A stretch of DNA of 64,000 bases from Clostridium hydrogeniformans DSM 21757 (GCF_000686705.1 NZ_JMLJ01000006.1:124001-188000); one strand, 5' to 3'. Shown: positions 52,931 through 61,951, counted from the first letter of the stretch. Translations and numbers: made by a program. The notes: generated from the letters alone by a model not told the origin.

Positions 52931-54352
52931 TCATTTTGATAATGCTCCAAACCATACGGATTCTAGTAATTCAATACCTTCTCGTATTTCTTGTTCACTC
53001 ATCAAGCTATATCCTAAAAATAATATATTTTTAGGACAATCATCTTGGTTCTTCCAAAATGGAAGCATAGGATATACTTTAACCCCTACTTTTTCTGCCT
53101 GTTTAATAAGCCACTCCTGATCTTCACCATTTGGGAATTCCAAAATAAAATGTAATCCTGCCCCACGCCCATGTAGAATTACTTTGTTACCAAACATTTT
53201 TGTTGCTTCTTGTATAAACACATCATGACGTCTTTTATAGGCGATGCACGTTTTATGAATATATCGCTCATAGTTTTGATCCCTCATATATGTAGCTAAG
53301 GTACGTTGTGTTAGCCATGATACTGGGGAAGTATAAGAAGAAAACATACTACAATACATAGTAAGAATCTTTACTGGTAACACCATATAATTAACCCTAA
53401 GAGAAGGAGAAAGAGACTTTGAAAAAGTTCCTATGTATATGGTGCGATCATGGGTATCCAGTGAATGGAGCGTTGGCACTGGATTTACATCATATCTGAG
53501 CTCACTATCATAATCGTCTTCAATTATATATGCATCATTAGTATTTGCCCAATTAAGTAACTCCTTACGCTGAGAAATTGGCATAACAGTTCCATAAGGA
53601 AATTGATGTGAAGGTGTCACATAGGCAGCGCATGCATAAGAATTGTAGATGGATGATATAATAAGCCCCTCTTTACTGGCTGGAAGCAAATGTAGATTAT
53701 AATTATTGTTTATAAATACATCCCTCGCCCCATTATAACCTGGCTCTTCCATAGCAATTGTCTTGTTTTTTTCCCCAAGAATCTTGCACAATATATCTAA
53801 GGAATATTGTAGTCCGCAACCAACAATAATTTGCTCTTCACAACAAACCATTCCTCTTGATCTATGTAGGTGTTTTTTGATTTCTTGTCTTAATAATAGA
53901 TCCCCCTTCCTATCTGGATACTTATTAACTATCTCTTTTTCTGGTGACAAAAGAATTTGAGAGGTGTACTTTCTCCATAACTTAAATGGGAATTGCTCAT
54001 AAGAAATCTCTCCGTACTGAAAATCATATAAGCTTACAGCTTGACTCAATTCTGATGTTTTCACAGATAAAGTGGTTGTGTCATGTGGTACATAATTCAC
54101 ATTCATCACCTTATTTGATGTATCCTGAACCACAAATCCTGAGCCATGTTTTGATTGTATATATCCTTCCACATCTAGCTGGGCATAAGCACGACTAACA
54201 GTATTTATTGCGACCCCCAATGTTTTAGCTAATGTGCGAATACCTGGAAGTCGTTCTCCATGTATAATATTTTCTTCTTCAATATCTTCCTTGATCTTAT
54301 GGTAGATTTGAAGATATATTGGATACTTTGAATCTTTTTGTATGTAAATCAT
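52931..54352 (-). CDS. MocR/PdxR-type regulator (GntR fused to aminotransferase fold)
   Basis: 473 residues. The N-terminal GntR winged helix is HGERLPGIRTLAKTLGVAINTVSRAYAQLDVEGYI. The C-terminal fold-type I aminotransferase domain has IIEDDYDSELRYD near residue 277 and the PLP lysine in IGTFSKSLSPSLRV near 312. Such regulators sense pyridoxal phosphate or PLP adducts with amino compounds. It is divergent from a flavin-reductase-like gene, with inverted AGTGTA/TACACT motifs between, so that gene is the probable target. Confidence 0.92.
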   Translation of the reverse strand: MIYIQKDSKYPIYLQIYHKIKEDIEEENIIHGERLPGIRTLAKTLGVAINTVSRAYAQLDVEGYIQSKHGSGFVVQDTSNKVMNVNYVPHDTTTLSVKTSELSQAVSLYDFQYGEISYEQFPFKLWRKYTSQILLSPEKEIVNKYPDRKGDLLLRQEIKKHLHRSRGMVCCEEQIIVGCGLQYSLDILCKILGEKNKTIAMEEPGYNGARDVFINNNYNLHLLPASKEGLIISSIYNSYACAAYVTPSHQFPYGTVMPISQRKELLNWANTNDAYIIEDDYDSELRYDVNPVPTLHSLDTHDRTIYIGTFSKSLSPSLRVNYMVLPVKILTMYCSMFSSYTSPVSWLTQRTLATYMRDQNYERYIHKTCIAYKRRHDVFIQEATKMFGNKVILHGRGAGLHFILEFPNGEDQEWLIKQAEKVGVKVYPMLPFWKNQDDCPKNILFLGYSLMSEQEIREGIELLESVWFGALSK

Positions 54353-54376
54353 AAATTATAACCATCCTTATGCGAA

Positions 54377-54425
54377 AGTGTACCCTATATTACACGACAT
54401 AAGTGTATCTTGTTACAGGTACACT
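54377..54425. promoter_or_regulatory. Putative MocR operator region
   Basis: AAGTGTACC at 54376-54384 is followed by AGTGTATC at 54402 and TACACT at 54420-54425, giving one direct and one inverted repeat of AGTGTA. Repeats of this kind in the divergent promoter are typical MocR/PdxR binding sites. Confidence 0.6.
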
Positions 54426-54514
54426 CATATGATACGATATGTTTGATAGTATATCAAGTACTTGTTTATCTTCAATGATTATTAAGTTAAAACTACAAGG
54501 GGGATAATAAAATT

Positions 54515-54988
54515 ATGCAATATAGAATGAAGAAATTTCAATTAACCTCTGAGCAGATTGATGCTCTACTCCATGATGCAAAAACAGGAAGCTTTGCTAC
54601 CATTAATGAAAATGGATACCCTTACGCTGTTGGTATGCACTTTATTTACTTTAATAACAAAATTTATTTACATGGTCTTCCAAAGGGACAAAAAATCGAT
54701 AATATTAAGAGAAACTCTAAGGTATGTTTTGAAGTTAATGAATTGATTGGTCTTTTGATTGCAAATGATGATAATCCTTGTAATACTAATGCAGAGTACA
54801 ATAGTGTTGTGATTCTTGGTAATGCTTCTCTTGTTGAGGATATTAATTACAAGGGTGAGGTTCTAAATAAGCTAGTTGAAAAATACACACCTGAATTTAT
54901 TGGAAAAGAACTTCCTAGTAACATGGTTAAGGGTACTGCTGTAATTGAAATTGATATTGTAGAGTGTACGGGAAAATATTATAAATAG
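54515..54988 (+). CDS. Pyridoxamine 5'-phosphate oxidase-like flavin protein (NimA-like)
   Basis: 157 residues of the split-barrel FMN-binding fold. GSFATINENGYPYAVGMHFIYFNNKIYLHG near residue 28 and GQKIDNIKRNSKVCFEV near 62 match the PPOX/5-nitroimidazole-reductase-like family. It probably reduces a nitro- or quinone-type substrate or oxidises a PLP vitamer. Divergent MocR/PdxR control fits a vitamin B6 link. GGGGG precedes the ATG, and it is followed by a strong terminator. Confidence 0.85.
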   Translation: MQYRMKKFQLTSEQIDALLHDAKTGSFATINENGYPYAVGMHFIYFNNKIYLHGLPKGQKIDNIKRNSKVCFEVNELIGLLIANDDNPCNTNAEYNSVVILGNASLVEDINYKGEVLNKLVEKYTPEFIGKELPSNMVKGTAVIEIDIVECTGKYYK

Positions 54989-55046
54989 AGTAATAAGTAA
55001 TGTTTTCTTATCCAATCACAATAAAGGTTAAGTACTATTTAACAAT

Positions 55047-55082
55047 AAAAACATCCCACTTTTTTAATTATGGGATGTTTTT
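55047..55082. terminator. Bidirectional terminator
   Basis: AAAAACATCCCA pairs perfectly with TGGGATGTTTTT. It separates the flavin-protein gene from the convergent nitrogenase-like operon. Confidence 0.85.
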
Positions 55083-55138
55083 ATTAGTTTGCTTTAGGTA
55101 AACTTATTTTCTAGAACAAAGAAATAGTTATATATCTA

Positions 55139-56377
55139 TTACTTATTTCTTTGTTCTAAAGTTTCATTGAGCCATAAGTTAACTAAATTTATTGCTCCAC
55201 GAAATCCAATAAAGGGGGGCTCATAAGGGTTTATCCTCCATTTAATATCAGGGTTAGATATTTGAAGCTCATTATTTCTATTTGCCCATTTCAAAGCCTC
55301 TCCACTTGCCATTAGAAGTCCCTTTCTCTCTGATAATATTGCCTGCATCCACTCATCTTCTGAAAAACAAGGAACCTCTCCACTCCCCATATCTTTGCAA
55401 TCACACCAACATGCTCCTTTAATTAAGCCTAATTCTTTTTCTGCATAAGAAAGAATACCTTCTACCACATCTGCATGTCCTCCTAATGAAATTTTAACTT
55501 CATCAGAGTGCTCTCTTATTATATGCTTAAATATAGAAATTGAAGGTGAAATTTGACTCATTACTTTTTCTTTTTCTGACTTTATAAAGTTCTTATCTGG
55601 AGTTAGTCCAGAGATCTCTGCTATTTTATTTATCCATTGAACAGTTCCCTCAACTCCATAAGGTCTACCTAATAAATAGGGAGTTCCAAATCTATTTTTT
55701 AATTGTTTTGCAGCTGCCTCCCCTTCTCTTCGCACTACTAAATTAATATGAGCACTACCAATATTCTCAATTTCTTCTACAGATGTATCAGATGTCATAA
55801 CACAAAGTTTCTTTATACCAAAAGCCTCTTTCATTATTCTTATAACCTCTTCTGCATCAGCATGAAAACGAAATAGATCAGCACAAGAACCAATTATATT
55901 AAAGGTTGGCTCTTCTGTTTTTTCTATATTCTTTGGTAACTTTGTTGCTAGAAGCAAGAGTGCTTCCTGAACTCCACGATGTCCACATATGTCAAAACCT
56001 CCATATCCGAAAGGAAGTAAAGGAATATTTGGGTATTCTGGTTGTAATTCTTCACATATAGCCACTAAATCCGTTCCAATAATAGTTGGTACTGAAGAAG
56101 GTAGTAAAAAGATAACTTTAGGCTTATCTCTCTCTACAACTTGAGCAATTGTTCCATTAATTCTTCTAGTGTCACCTAATGAAATATCTGTTTCATCCAT
56201 ATGAGTAGAGTATAATTTGCAACCTTTTGATATACCAGCTTGGTTTAAGAACATTCGTCCATACTGCATATGTCCCATACATCCGTACTCAATTAAAACA
56301 GCATCTTTTATTGAAGCAAGAGTCCATAGGGTCCCCATTCTGCCTGACATTGGTGGTTTAAATCTATGAATTCCCAT
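55139..56377 (-). CDS. Nitrogenase-like component 1, second subunit
   Basis: 412 residues of the oxidoreductase/nitrogenase component 1 fold. SGRMGTLWTLASIKDAVLIEYGCMGHMQYG near residue 10 gives one cluster cysteine. The position of the usual third ligand reads LLPSSVPTIIGTD, with Ser for Cys. A later ACWCDCKDMGSG near 318 adds an unusual C-x-C-x-C run. It overlaps the upstream subunit gene by 14 nt. AAGGAGG precedes the ATG. It presumably pairs with that subunit to form the catalytic complex, but key nitrogenase cofactor ligands are not recognisable, so the substrate is unlikely to be N2. Confidence 0.85.
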   Translation of the reverse strand: MGIHRFKPPMSGRMGTLWTLASIKDAVLIEYGCMGHMQYGRMFLNQAGISKGCKLYSTHMDETDISLGDTRRINGTIAQVVERDKPKVIFLLPSSVPTIIGTDLVAICEELQPEYPNIPLLPFGYGGFDICGHRGVQEALLLLATKLPKNIEKTEEPTFNIIGSCADLFRFHADAEEVIRIMKEAFGIKKLCVMTSDTSVEEIENIGSAHINLVVRREGEAAAKQLKNRFGTPYLLGRPYGVEGTVQWINKIAEISGLTPDKNFIKSEKEKVMSQISPSISIFKHIIREHSDEVKISLGGHADVVEGILSYAEKELGLIKGACWCDCKDMGSGEVPCFSEDEWMQAILSERKGLLMASGEALKWANRNNELQISNPDIKWRINPYEPPFIGFRGAINLVNLWLNETLEQRNK

Positions 56378-57659
56378 GGTTATCCCTCCTTATTTCTTGA
56401 ATATTTACCTTTTCATATGCTTCTATCATCCTACTTAATAAAGTTATTGTTCTTTCATATCCTACTTGTCCATATAAATCCTCTAAGTGTGAAACACAAG
56501 GAATGGAGGTTGAATTTTTAAGAAGCTTTCCTAAAGAAAATTCAGCATTAATATGCTCTAGAATCTCTATATCTGCATTGTAATTTACCATATGACAAAT
56601 CCTAGGATTATATCCTTGATTTTTAATAGCTTTTGACCATTTTTTATCATCTGGATAAAATTCATCCATATGTAAAAGCTTAGGCTCCATTTTAAATTTA
56701 GTTAGATATAATACAAGTGGTAAAGGCATAATAGCCCCTATATGAGTCAATATATAGCTTTTACCTTGAAACAAATCTTTTGCCTTATTCTGCAATGCAT
56801 TAGCCTTTTCTCTTAGTTCATCAAATTCATGATTAAATCTAATTTTTAATATTTTTTCTACTGCTTCGTAGATATCACCAATTTCACCTACATCATAGAG
56901 TTCATGAAGGCTTATAAAAGGGACTTGGAACTTTTCCCACATCATTTCAGCTAAAGGATTCATAAAAGGTGAAAGTACAATATTAAGAGATGCATCTGGT
57001 GAAATAATAAAATCTTCAATGTCAGATTTTGGAGCAAGCATCCTAAGATAGAAACCTCTTTTTTCTAATGCTATTAACAATTCAGGCATTGGACTATACT
57101 TTTCTTTCGGACTACGTCCAAGAATATTAATTGTGTCAGCTCTTACCTTTCCCCTTTTCATTAATCCTTCAAATGCTAATAGGGTTTTCCAATATCCTGA
57201 AGGATAACTATTACACTTAAAATGTGCCATTAAAACAAAGGCAAGTCTTGCTGAAACCTGAGGCTGTACTTCATGGACAATAGCCTCCATATCCTCACCA
57301 ATTAACTCTGGAACACAGGTCAAAATTATCATAATGGCCTTTGCACCTGACTTATCCATCTCCTTAATAGCTTTAATTAACCCTTCTCTACATCCAAATA
57401 CCACCTCAGTTGAATCTAAAATATAGGTCCAATGTAGTGCCTCTTCTTGGCTTTTAACATGAGAAACAACATTCCGACTATAAAATCCACATTCTGATGT
57501 ACCTACAACTAATGTAGACATCCCCTTAACTTGTGCACTAAGAGCCAATGAAGTATGCATGGGACAATGATTTCCTGGAAAAGCTGCTTGAGTTAAAAAC
57601 TTCACTCCTGAATTTGTCTTAACTGAAGATAAGGGTTTTAGATGTTCTAATTCCTTCAT
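56364..57659 (-). CDS. Nitrogenase-like component 1, first subunit
   Basis: 431 residues of the same fold. Three candidate cluster cysteines: FPGNHCPMHTSL near residue 32, VVGTSECGFYSRN near 57, and IILTCVPELIGEDMEAIV near 115; the last is a classic P-cluster segment (C-x-x-E-x-I-G-D/E-D). It has the length of the family. The ATG overlaps the reductase stop (TAATG), and GGAGGGAGG lies upstream. Together with the second subunit it should receive electrons from the NifH-like protein. The closest known analogues are nitrogenase-like reductases such as Cfb, Bch/Chl and methylthioalkane reductase; I cannot place it in one of these. Confidence 0.86.
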   Translation of the reverse strand: MKELEHLKPLSSVKTNSGVKFLTQAAFPGNHCPMHTSLALSAQVKGMSTLVVGTSECGFYSRNVVSHVKSQEEALHWTYILDSTEVVFGCREGLIKAIKEMDKSGAKAIMIILTCVPELIGEDMEAIVHEVQPQVSARLAFVLMAHFKCNSYPSGYWKTLLAFEGLMKRGKVRADTINILGRSPKEKYSPMPELLIALEKRGFYLRMLAPKSDIEDFIISPDASLNIVLSPFMNPLAEMMWEKFQVPFISLHELYDVGEIGDIYEAVEKILKIRFNHEFDELREKANALQNKAKDLFQGKSYILTHIGAIMPLPLVLYLTKFKMEPKLLHMDEFYPDDKKWSKAIKNQGYNPRICHMVNYNADIEILEHINAEFSLGKLLKNSTSIPCVSHLEDLYGQVGYERTITLLSRMIEAYEKVNIQEIRRDNHGNS

Positions 57660-58411
57660 TACACTTTCCCTCCCTCCAATAAAATCTTTGCTAAATTACG
57701 ATAGTGGTTTGCCATATCACATTCTGGGAAAGCTTCAACTACACTTTTTCCTAATTCCTCAGCCTTCTGTACATATGGATCTCTATCCATAGAATAAATT
57801 ACTGGAGTCTCAATTTCCTCTGCAACCTTTCTAACTAATTCTTTTTCATTCTCAATTTTTTTAGAATTTAGTATTAATCCTCTTAATGATGCATATCCAC
57901 GTTTACCAAAACTTTTAACAGCATGGGCTATATTTGTAGCTGCGTAAAGGGACATCATTTCTCCTGAGGTTACTATACATACCTCATCAGCATATCCTCC
58001 CCTAATAGGCATAGCAAATCCACCACATACCACATCCCCTAATACATCATAGAGAATAACATCTGGTTTATATACTTCATATGCATCTAATTCTTCTAAT
58101 TTTTCAAAAGCTGTGATTATTCCACGTCCAGCACAACCTACCCCTGGTACTGGTCCTCCTGATTCTACACACAAAACTCCAGTACTGCTTTTAAATACAA
58201 GATCATCTAGTTCTAAATCCCCTTTTTCTCTTAAAGTATCTAATACTGTTGGAATATTTTTGCCTCCAGTTAGATTACGAGTAGAATCTGCCTTAGGATC
58301 ACATCCAATCTGCATTACTGTTAACCCCATTTCTGCCATAGCTGTAGATACATTAGATACTGTAGTGGACTTACCTATGCCACCCTTTCCATAAATTGCA
58401 ATCTTCTTCAT
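57659..58411 (-). CDS. NifH-like ATP-dependent reductase
   Basis: 250 residues. P-loop YGKGGIGKST at residues 6-15; switch region IGCDPKADSTRNL near 35; cluster cysteines in GVGCAGRGI near 91 and VVCGGFAMPIR near 126, matching the two ligands per monomer that hold the bridging 4Fe-4S cluster of NifH. It is shorter than true NifH (about 270-290 residues). It is first gene of a three-gene operon with two component 1-like subunits, to which it should pass electrons with ATP hydrolysis. AAGGAG precedes the ATG. Confidence 0.92.
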   Translation of the reverse strand: MKKIAIYGKGGIGKSTTVSNVSTAMAEMGLTVMQIGCDPKADSTRNLTGGKNIPTVLDTLREKGDLELDDLVFKSSTGVLCVESGGPVPGVGCAGRGIITAFEKLEELDAYEVYKPDVILYDVLGDVVCGGFAMPIRGGYADEVCIVTSGEMMSLYAATNIAHAVKSFGKRGYASLRGLILNSKKIENEKELVRKVAEEIETPVIYSMDRDPYVQKAEELGKSVVEAFPECDMANHYRNLAKILLEGGKV

Positions 58412-58586
58412 ATAACCATCTCCTTTTAATACTACTTATAATACTTAATAGATTTATTTAAAATTCTTATAGGACTTCCTCTTTTATACCTATATAGTCT
58501 CTATAGAAATGTTGAAAATATCTTTTAAAACTTCCCTAGCCATAATCTTTTGTACAAAATCTCTAATTGAAATTCTTATAATTTCA

Positions 58587-58685
58587 TCACAACTTCGGAT
58601 ATGCTTGTACTATTTCTTTATCACGAACTGATAGTAAACCTAAGACTAACATAACTAAAACAGATACCATAATAAATTTTTTCAT
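58587..58685 (-). CDS. Small secreted or membrane peptide
   Basis: 32 residues from the ATG at 58685 (an ATG two codons earlier overlaps AAGGA). A lysine pair and hydrophobic helix (MKKFIMVSVLVMLVLGLLSV) are followed by a 12-residue polar tail, RDKEIVQAYPKL. The layout is that of a short exported pro-peptide (as in Phr-like signals) or a single-helix membrane peptide. It lies between the nitrogenase-like operon and the AraC gene, same strand. The call is tentative. Confidence 0.45.
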   Translation of the reverse strand: MKKFIMVSVLVMLVLGLLSVRDKEIVQAYPKL

Positions 58686-58938
58686 TTTCATTCCTTCTAA
58701 ATAATTAAAATAATATATAACTTCAATAATATTACTAAGATTATTCATGACTAATATATCAAATAAAAAATCTCATGAGAATGGATGATTACTGAATCCT
58801 TAATGCATTATTCCTGAATTCCTTTTAAATAGTAAATTTAATAGAAAATATTTGCTGAAATTTTTTAATAAGGTAAGTTTTAATATATTGTGTTATTTAA
58901 ATAAAAAATTAATGTTGAAAATATAAAATACTTTAAAC

Positions 58939-58989
58939 AAAAGAAAGCCTTTATATTACTAATCAAGAAAAGTCTAAAAGCTTTCTTTT
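58939..58989. terminator. Terminator of the AraC gene
   Basis: AAAAGAAAGC pairs with GCTTTCTTTT, with a further CTTT/AAAG step inside. It separates the AraC transcript from the small peptide and nitrogenase-like operon. Confidence 0.7.
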
Positions 58990-59055
58990 GCCTACTTCAA
59001 TATTAAAATAGATAAATATATAAATCTTAGTAAAAGATAAACTAAATTTATATTA

Positions 59056-59877
59056 TTACTCTTTATATCTGAACTTCTCACGAAACTTACTTGGTGAATC
59101 TCCAAATTGCTTTTTAAATCTCTTGCTAAAATGATATGGATCATGATATCCCACACTTTTTGCAATAGATATTACAGGAATATTACTTGTTACTAACAAT
59201 TCCTTTGCACGATTAAGCCTATGAATCATAAGATAATCTCCTGCTCCCATACCTGCATATTTTGAAAAAACATAAAATAATCTATTCTCATTTACACCAT
59301 GTAGCTCTGCAAGATTCCGAATAGTTAAGGTATCCATATAGTACTCATGAATATACTCTGACACTTGTTTAAATAATGTTCTATCATCACCACTTGATTG
59401 GTTATTTGCACAAGTAAAAATTTCATCTAGTACACAACGAAATAGAGTTTCTGTTTGAAATTTAGCCATTGTTCCTGGCTCATTTGATGCTCTCCATAAT
59501 CTCTGTAATAATTCCACAAGTCTAGCACTCTGTCCTATAGCAAGCTCAAAATGTAAGTTTTTCAATGAAAATTCTTCTGACTCTGAATTATTAATACTAT
59601 AAAGAACCAAAAGGTAGTTCCAGTCTTTATCACCTATTACCCTCTTACTTAGGGTCATATCCCCACCACCATGAATCACATTACCAACAGAAGCTGTGTA
59701 AGAAGTGCCATCAAAACAGAAGTTTGCCTCCCCACCTAATGGAAAAATAAATCCAGGAAATGATGCTGTTTTCATACATCCTGAACTTCCTGGTTTAATA
59801 TTATAACTATATACTCCTTCTACTTGAAAATTAGTATTAGCAAAATTATCTACAAGATCAATTAATTCTATTTCCAT
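59056..59877 (-). CDS. AraC family transcriptional regulator (nitrogenase-like operon neighbour)
   Basis: 273 residues. The N-terminal ~150 residues are a cupin-like sensor domain (FIFPLGGEANFCFDGTSYTA). The C-terminal double helix-turn-helix has TIRNLAELHGVNENRLFYVFSKYAG and VISIAKSVGYHDPYHFSKRFKKQFGDSP. AAGGTG precedes the ATG. It is on the same strand as, and about 640 bp upstream of, the nitrogenase-like operon, with a terminator between. It may regulate that operon, which is inferred from proximity only. Confidence 0.86.
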   Translation of the reverse strand: MEIELIDLVDNFANTNFQVEGVYSYNIKPGSSGCMKTASFPGFIFPLGGEANFCFDGTSYTASVGNVIHGGGDMTLSKRVIGDKDWNYLLVLYSINNSESEEFSLKNLHFELAIGQSARLVELLQRLWRASNEPGTMAKFQTETLFRCVLDEIFTCANNQSSGDDRTLFKQVSEYIHEYYMDTLTIRNLAELHGVNENRLFYVFSKYAGMGAGDYLMIHRLNRAKELLVTSNIPVISIAKSVGYHDPYHFSKRFKKQFGDSPSKFREKFRYKE

Positions 59878-60426
59878 TTAGCACCTTCTTTCAACTTATG
59901 TTTCATAACAGATATTTATATAATAGTAATCTATGAAAATCACACTATTAATTATTATATAAACTAAAAAATCTAGCTTATTATATCCAAATTATTTGTA
60001 GCTTACAATATTTCTCTAATATCATCATGATTATTCATAAACATATGATTTTATTTTAATGTTTCCTATTTTTAAAATGGTAAAAACTTAATCAAAAAAG
60101 AGCTGTCACTAAACTAATCATTTAAATTAGCTTAGCACCAACTCTAAATTTTTCTTAAATTTCATCTTATATTATTCAATTATTGTCAATTATTTTACTA
60201 CAGTTTCTATGTAATTAATTCCTTTATCTCTCTACTATAAACACAAACTAATAGTTTTAATAAGAACTAATTAATTCTTATAGAATCATTAAAAAATCAT
60301 ATTATTTAATCTAAGAAATTTTAGTAGTAATAATACCTCTATTTTAATATTCTTTTCCAATATTTATTAAACTTTCATATTTACATAATAGAAAATGAAT
60401 TTCTTAAAAGTTACTAAAATTAGTTT
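59878..60426. other. AT-rich intergenic region
   Basis: About 550 bp without a supported open frame. A weak hairpin (CTAAACTAAT paired with ATTAGCTTAG around 60112-60139) is the only structure I note. The AraC promoter must lie here. Confidence 0.4.
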
Positions 60427-60756
60427 TTATTGTTTAACACTGATTTGTTTAATGTGTTCAACACCCCATGTGTTCATAGAATCCAAGATTGGTTTCAATG
60501 AGCGTCCAAGTTCAGTCAGTGAGTATTCCACCTTAGGTGGTACTTCCGGATAAACCTTTCTATCAACTATTCCGTCTGATTCTAACTGTTTAAGCTGCTG
60601 GGTTAGCATTTTCTGGCTTATCCCACTAATTCCTTTACTTAGTTCAGAGAATCTTTGGGTTCCGTTATTAATCAGATTTCTTATTATTAAGACTTTCCAT
60701 TTATGCCCTATCAAATTTACAGTATGTTCAATAGGACATGATTTATCACATGGCAT
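60427..60756 (-). CDS. HxlR family regulator
   Basis: 109 residues: CPIEHTVNLIGHKWKVLIIRNLINNGTQRFSELSKGISGISQKMLTQQLKQLESDGIV is the diagnostic MarR-like HxlR winged helix, with an N-terminal CDKSC pair that may sense redox or electrophiles. GGAGGAAG precedes the ATG. It is divergent from the cupin and VOC genes, the usual targets of such regulators (aldehyde or quinone stress). Confidence 0.9.
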   Translation of the reverse strand: MPCDKSCPIEHTVNLIGHKWKVLIIRNLINNGTQRFSELSKGISGISQKMLTQQLKQLESDGIVDRKVYPEVPPKVEYSLTELGRSLKPILDSMNTWGVEHIKQISVKQ

Positions 60757-60783
60757 TATACTTCCTCCAATTCATCTTTATTA

Positions 60784-60807
60784 AATACTTACTATTTGGT
60801 TAGTATT
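60784..60807. promoter_or_regulatory. Probable HxlR operator
   Basis: AATACT and AGTATT form a perfect dyad around a TACTATTTGGTT core that itself contains ACTA/TTAGT. It lies about 30 bp upstream of the hxlR-like start, in the divergent region. Confidence 0.55.
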
Positions 60808-60938
60808 GAACTAAAAAGTGCCTTCTTGTACAAAGAAAGTAACTATACTATGATAAGTTTACAGTGATTCATTTGTAAATTCAAGCGCTTGTAATTGATT
60901 CATTGTTATTGATTCATACTAAAATAAATGGTAGTACT

Positions 60939-61117
60939 ATGAAAAAAATCACTAAAAAATATAAACCTATATTATTGGGATTATTAATGGTCAGTTTTAC
61001 ATCATTTATTATTAATACTTGTTGGCAATGGCTATAAATTTTTTTCATTCATTAGATAAACCAGTGCTACTTACTCTTTGTTTAGCTGCCCCTATGGAAA
61101 TATTTATTTCCATATAA
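60939..61117 (+). pseudogene. Frameshifted DUF2798-like membrane protein
   Basis: An ATG at 60939 opens MKKITKKYKPILLGLLMVSFTSFIIN, then a stop after a few codons. The other frame continues from the same point as LAMAINFFHSLDKPVLLTLCLAAPMEIFI to a stop at 61115. Joined, they give a two-helix protein of DUF2798 type, a common neighbour of HxlR genes. There is one small shift near 61020, and no good ribosome binding site remains. Confidence 0.6.
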
Positions 61118-61197
61118 TTAAAAAGTAACTATGAAATTATAAAGGATTGAGTAAAAATATAAATACAACAAAACTATATAAAAAAGGAGAATTTATT

Positions 61198-61524
61198 ATG
61201 CAAAAAATTAATATAGAAAATATTTTAGACTTTGCAGTTAGCAAAAGTTCCCGTAAAGAAATATTTAAAGAAGGTCAGCTAGATATTGGTCTTTTACTTT
61301 ACGCTCCTGGCCAAACAACACCTGATCATAAACATTCTGATATTGATGAAGTTTTTTATGTAATTTCCGGTGAAGGTACAATTACTATAAACAATGAACC
61401 AATGCTTGTAAAAGAAAAAGACATCATTTTTTCTCCTCATGATGAAATCCATGGATTTCAAAATACAACTTCCTCCAATTGGGTGGTATTGCAGATTAAA
61501 ATGATATTACCAAAAGAAAGCTAA
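61198..61524 (+). CDS. Cupin domain protein
   Basis: 108 residues from the ATG at 61198 (AAGGAG upstream; an earlier ATG has none). A single small barrel with the metal-binding motifs TTPDHKHSDIDEVFYVISGEG near residue 38 (H-x-H, then E) and HDEIHGFQN near 81 (last His). Such cupins often act as dioxygenase- or isomerase-like enzymes or ligand binders; the substrate is unknown. It is followed by a VOC gene 46 nt on, divergent from HxlR. Confidence 0.85.
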   Translation: MQKINIENILDFAVSKSSRKEIFKEGQLDIGLLLYAPGQTTPDHKHSDIDEVFYVISGEGTITINNEPMLVKEKDIIFSPHDEIHGFQNTTSSNWVVLQIKMILPKES

Positions 61525-61570
61525 TACAAAGTTTATAAACACTAAATAATGAACTAGGAGGTATTAATGA

Positions 61571-61951
61571 ATGTTTACACACATTGATCATATTGCAATT
61601 TCTGTAAAAGACAGAAAAAGGTCTATTGACTTTTATGAAAAAAATTTTGGATTTAAAAAATATTTTGAACATGATGTTCCTGGTATACCTGAGATTGAAA
61701 AAGTTGTCTATCTTCAACTAGGTAACACTATATTAGAACTTGAGAATTGGACAAATAAAAAAGTAAATTCTGGATACCACTTTTGCCTTATTAGCGATGA
61801 CTTCGATGCCGATTACCATAGGCTTATAAAAGCTGGTGTACCTGTTGTTACCGAGCCCCATATTCCTAGTCCCAGAACCCCTCAAGAAAAGGGTTGGAAA
61901 AGGGTTGTCTTTAAAGGTCCAGATGACGAATATATCGAATTTCGAGGTTAG
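61571..61951 (+). CDS. VOC family (glyoxalase-like) protein
   Basis: 126 residues with two beta-alpha-beta-beta-beta units: IDHIAISVKDRKRSIDFYEKNFGF at the start (metal His) and a C-terminal FKGPDDEYIEFRG (metal Glu). Family roles include glyoxalase I, fosfomycin thiol transferase and ring-cleavage dioxygenase. Context with HxlR and cupin favours electrophile or aldehyde detoxification. AGGAGG precedes the ATG. Confidence 0.88.
   Translation: MFTHIDHIAISVKDRKRSIDFYEKNFGFKKYFEHDVPGIPEIEKVVYLQLGNTILELENWTNKKVNSGYHFCLISDDFDADYHRLIKAGVPVVTEPHIPSPRTPQEKGWKRVVFKGPDDEYIEFRG

Noticed and set aside
55139-58411. True N2-fixing nitrogenase (nifHDK)
   Set aside because: NifH-like protein is short, the second component 1 subunit lacks a usual cluster cysteine, and no nifB, nifE, nifN or molybdenum genes lie nearby.
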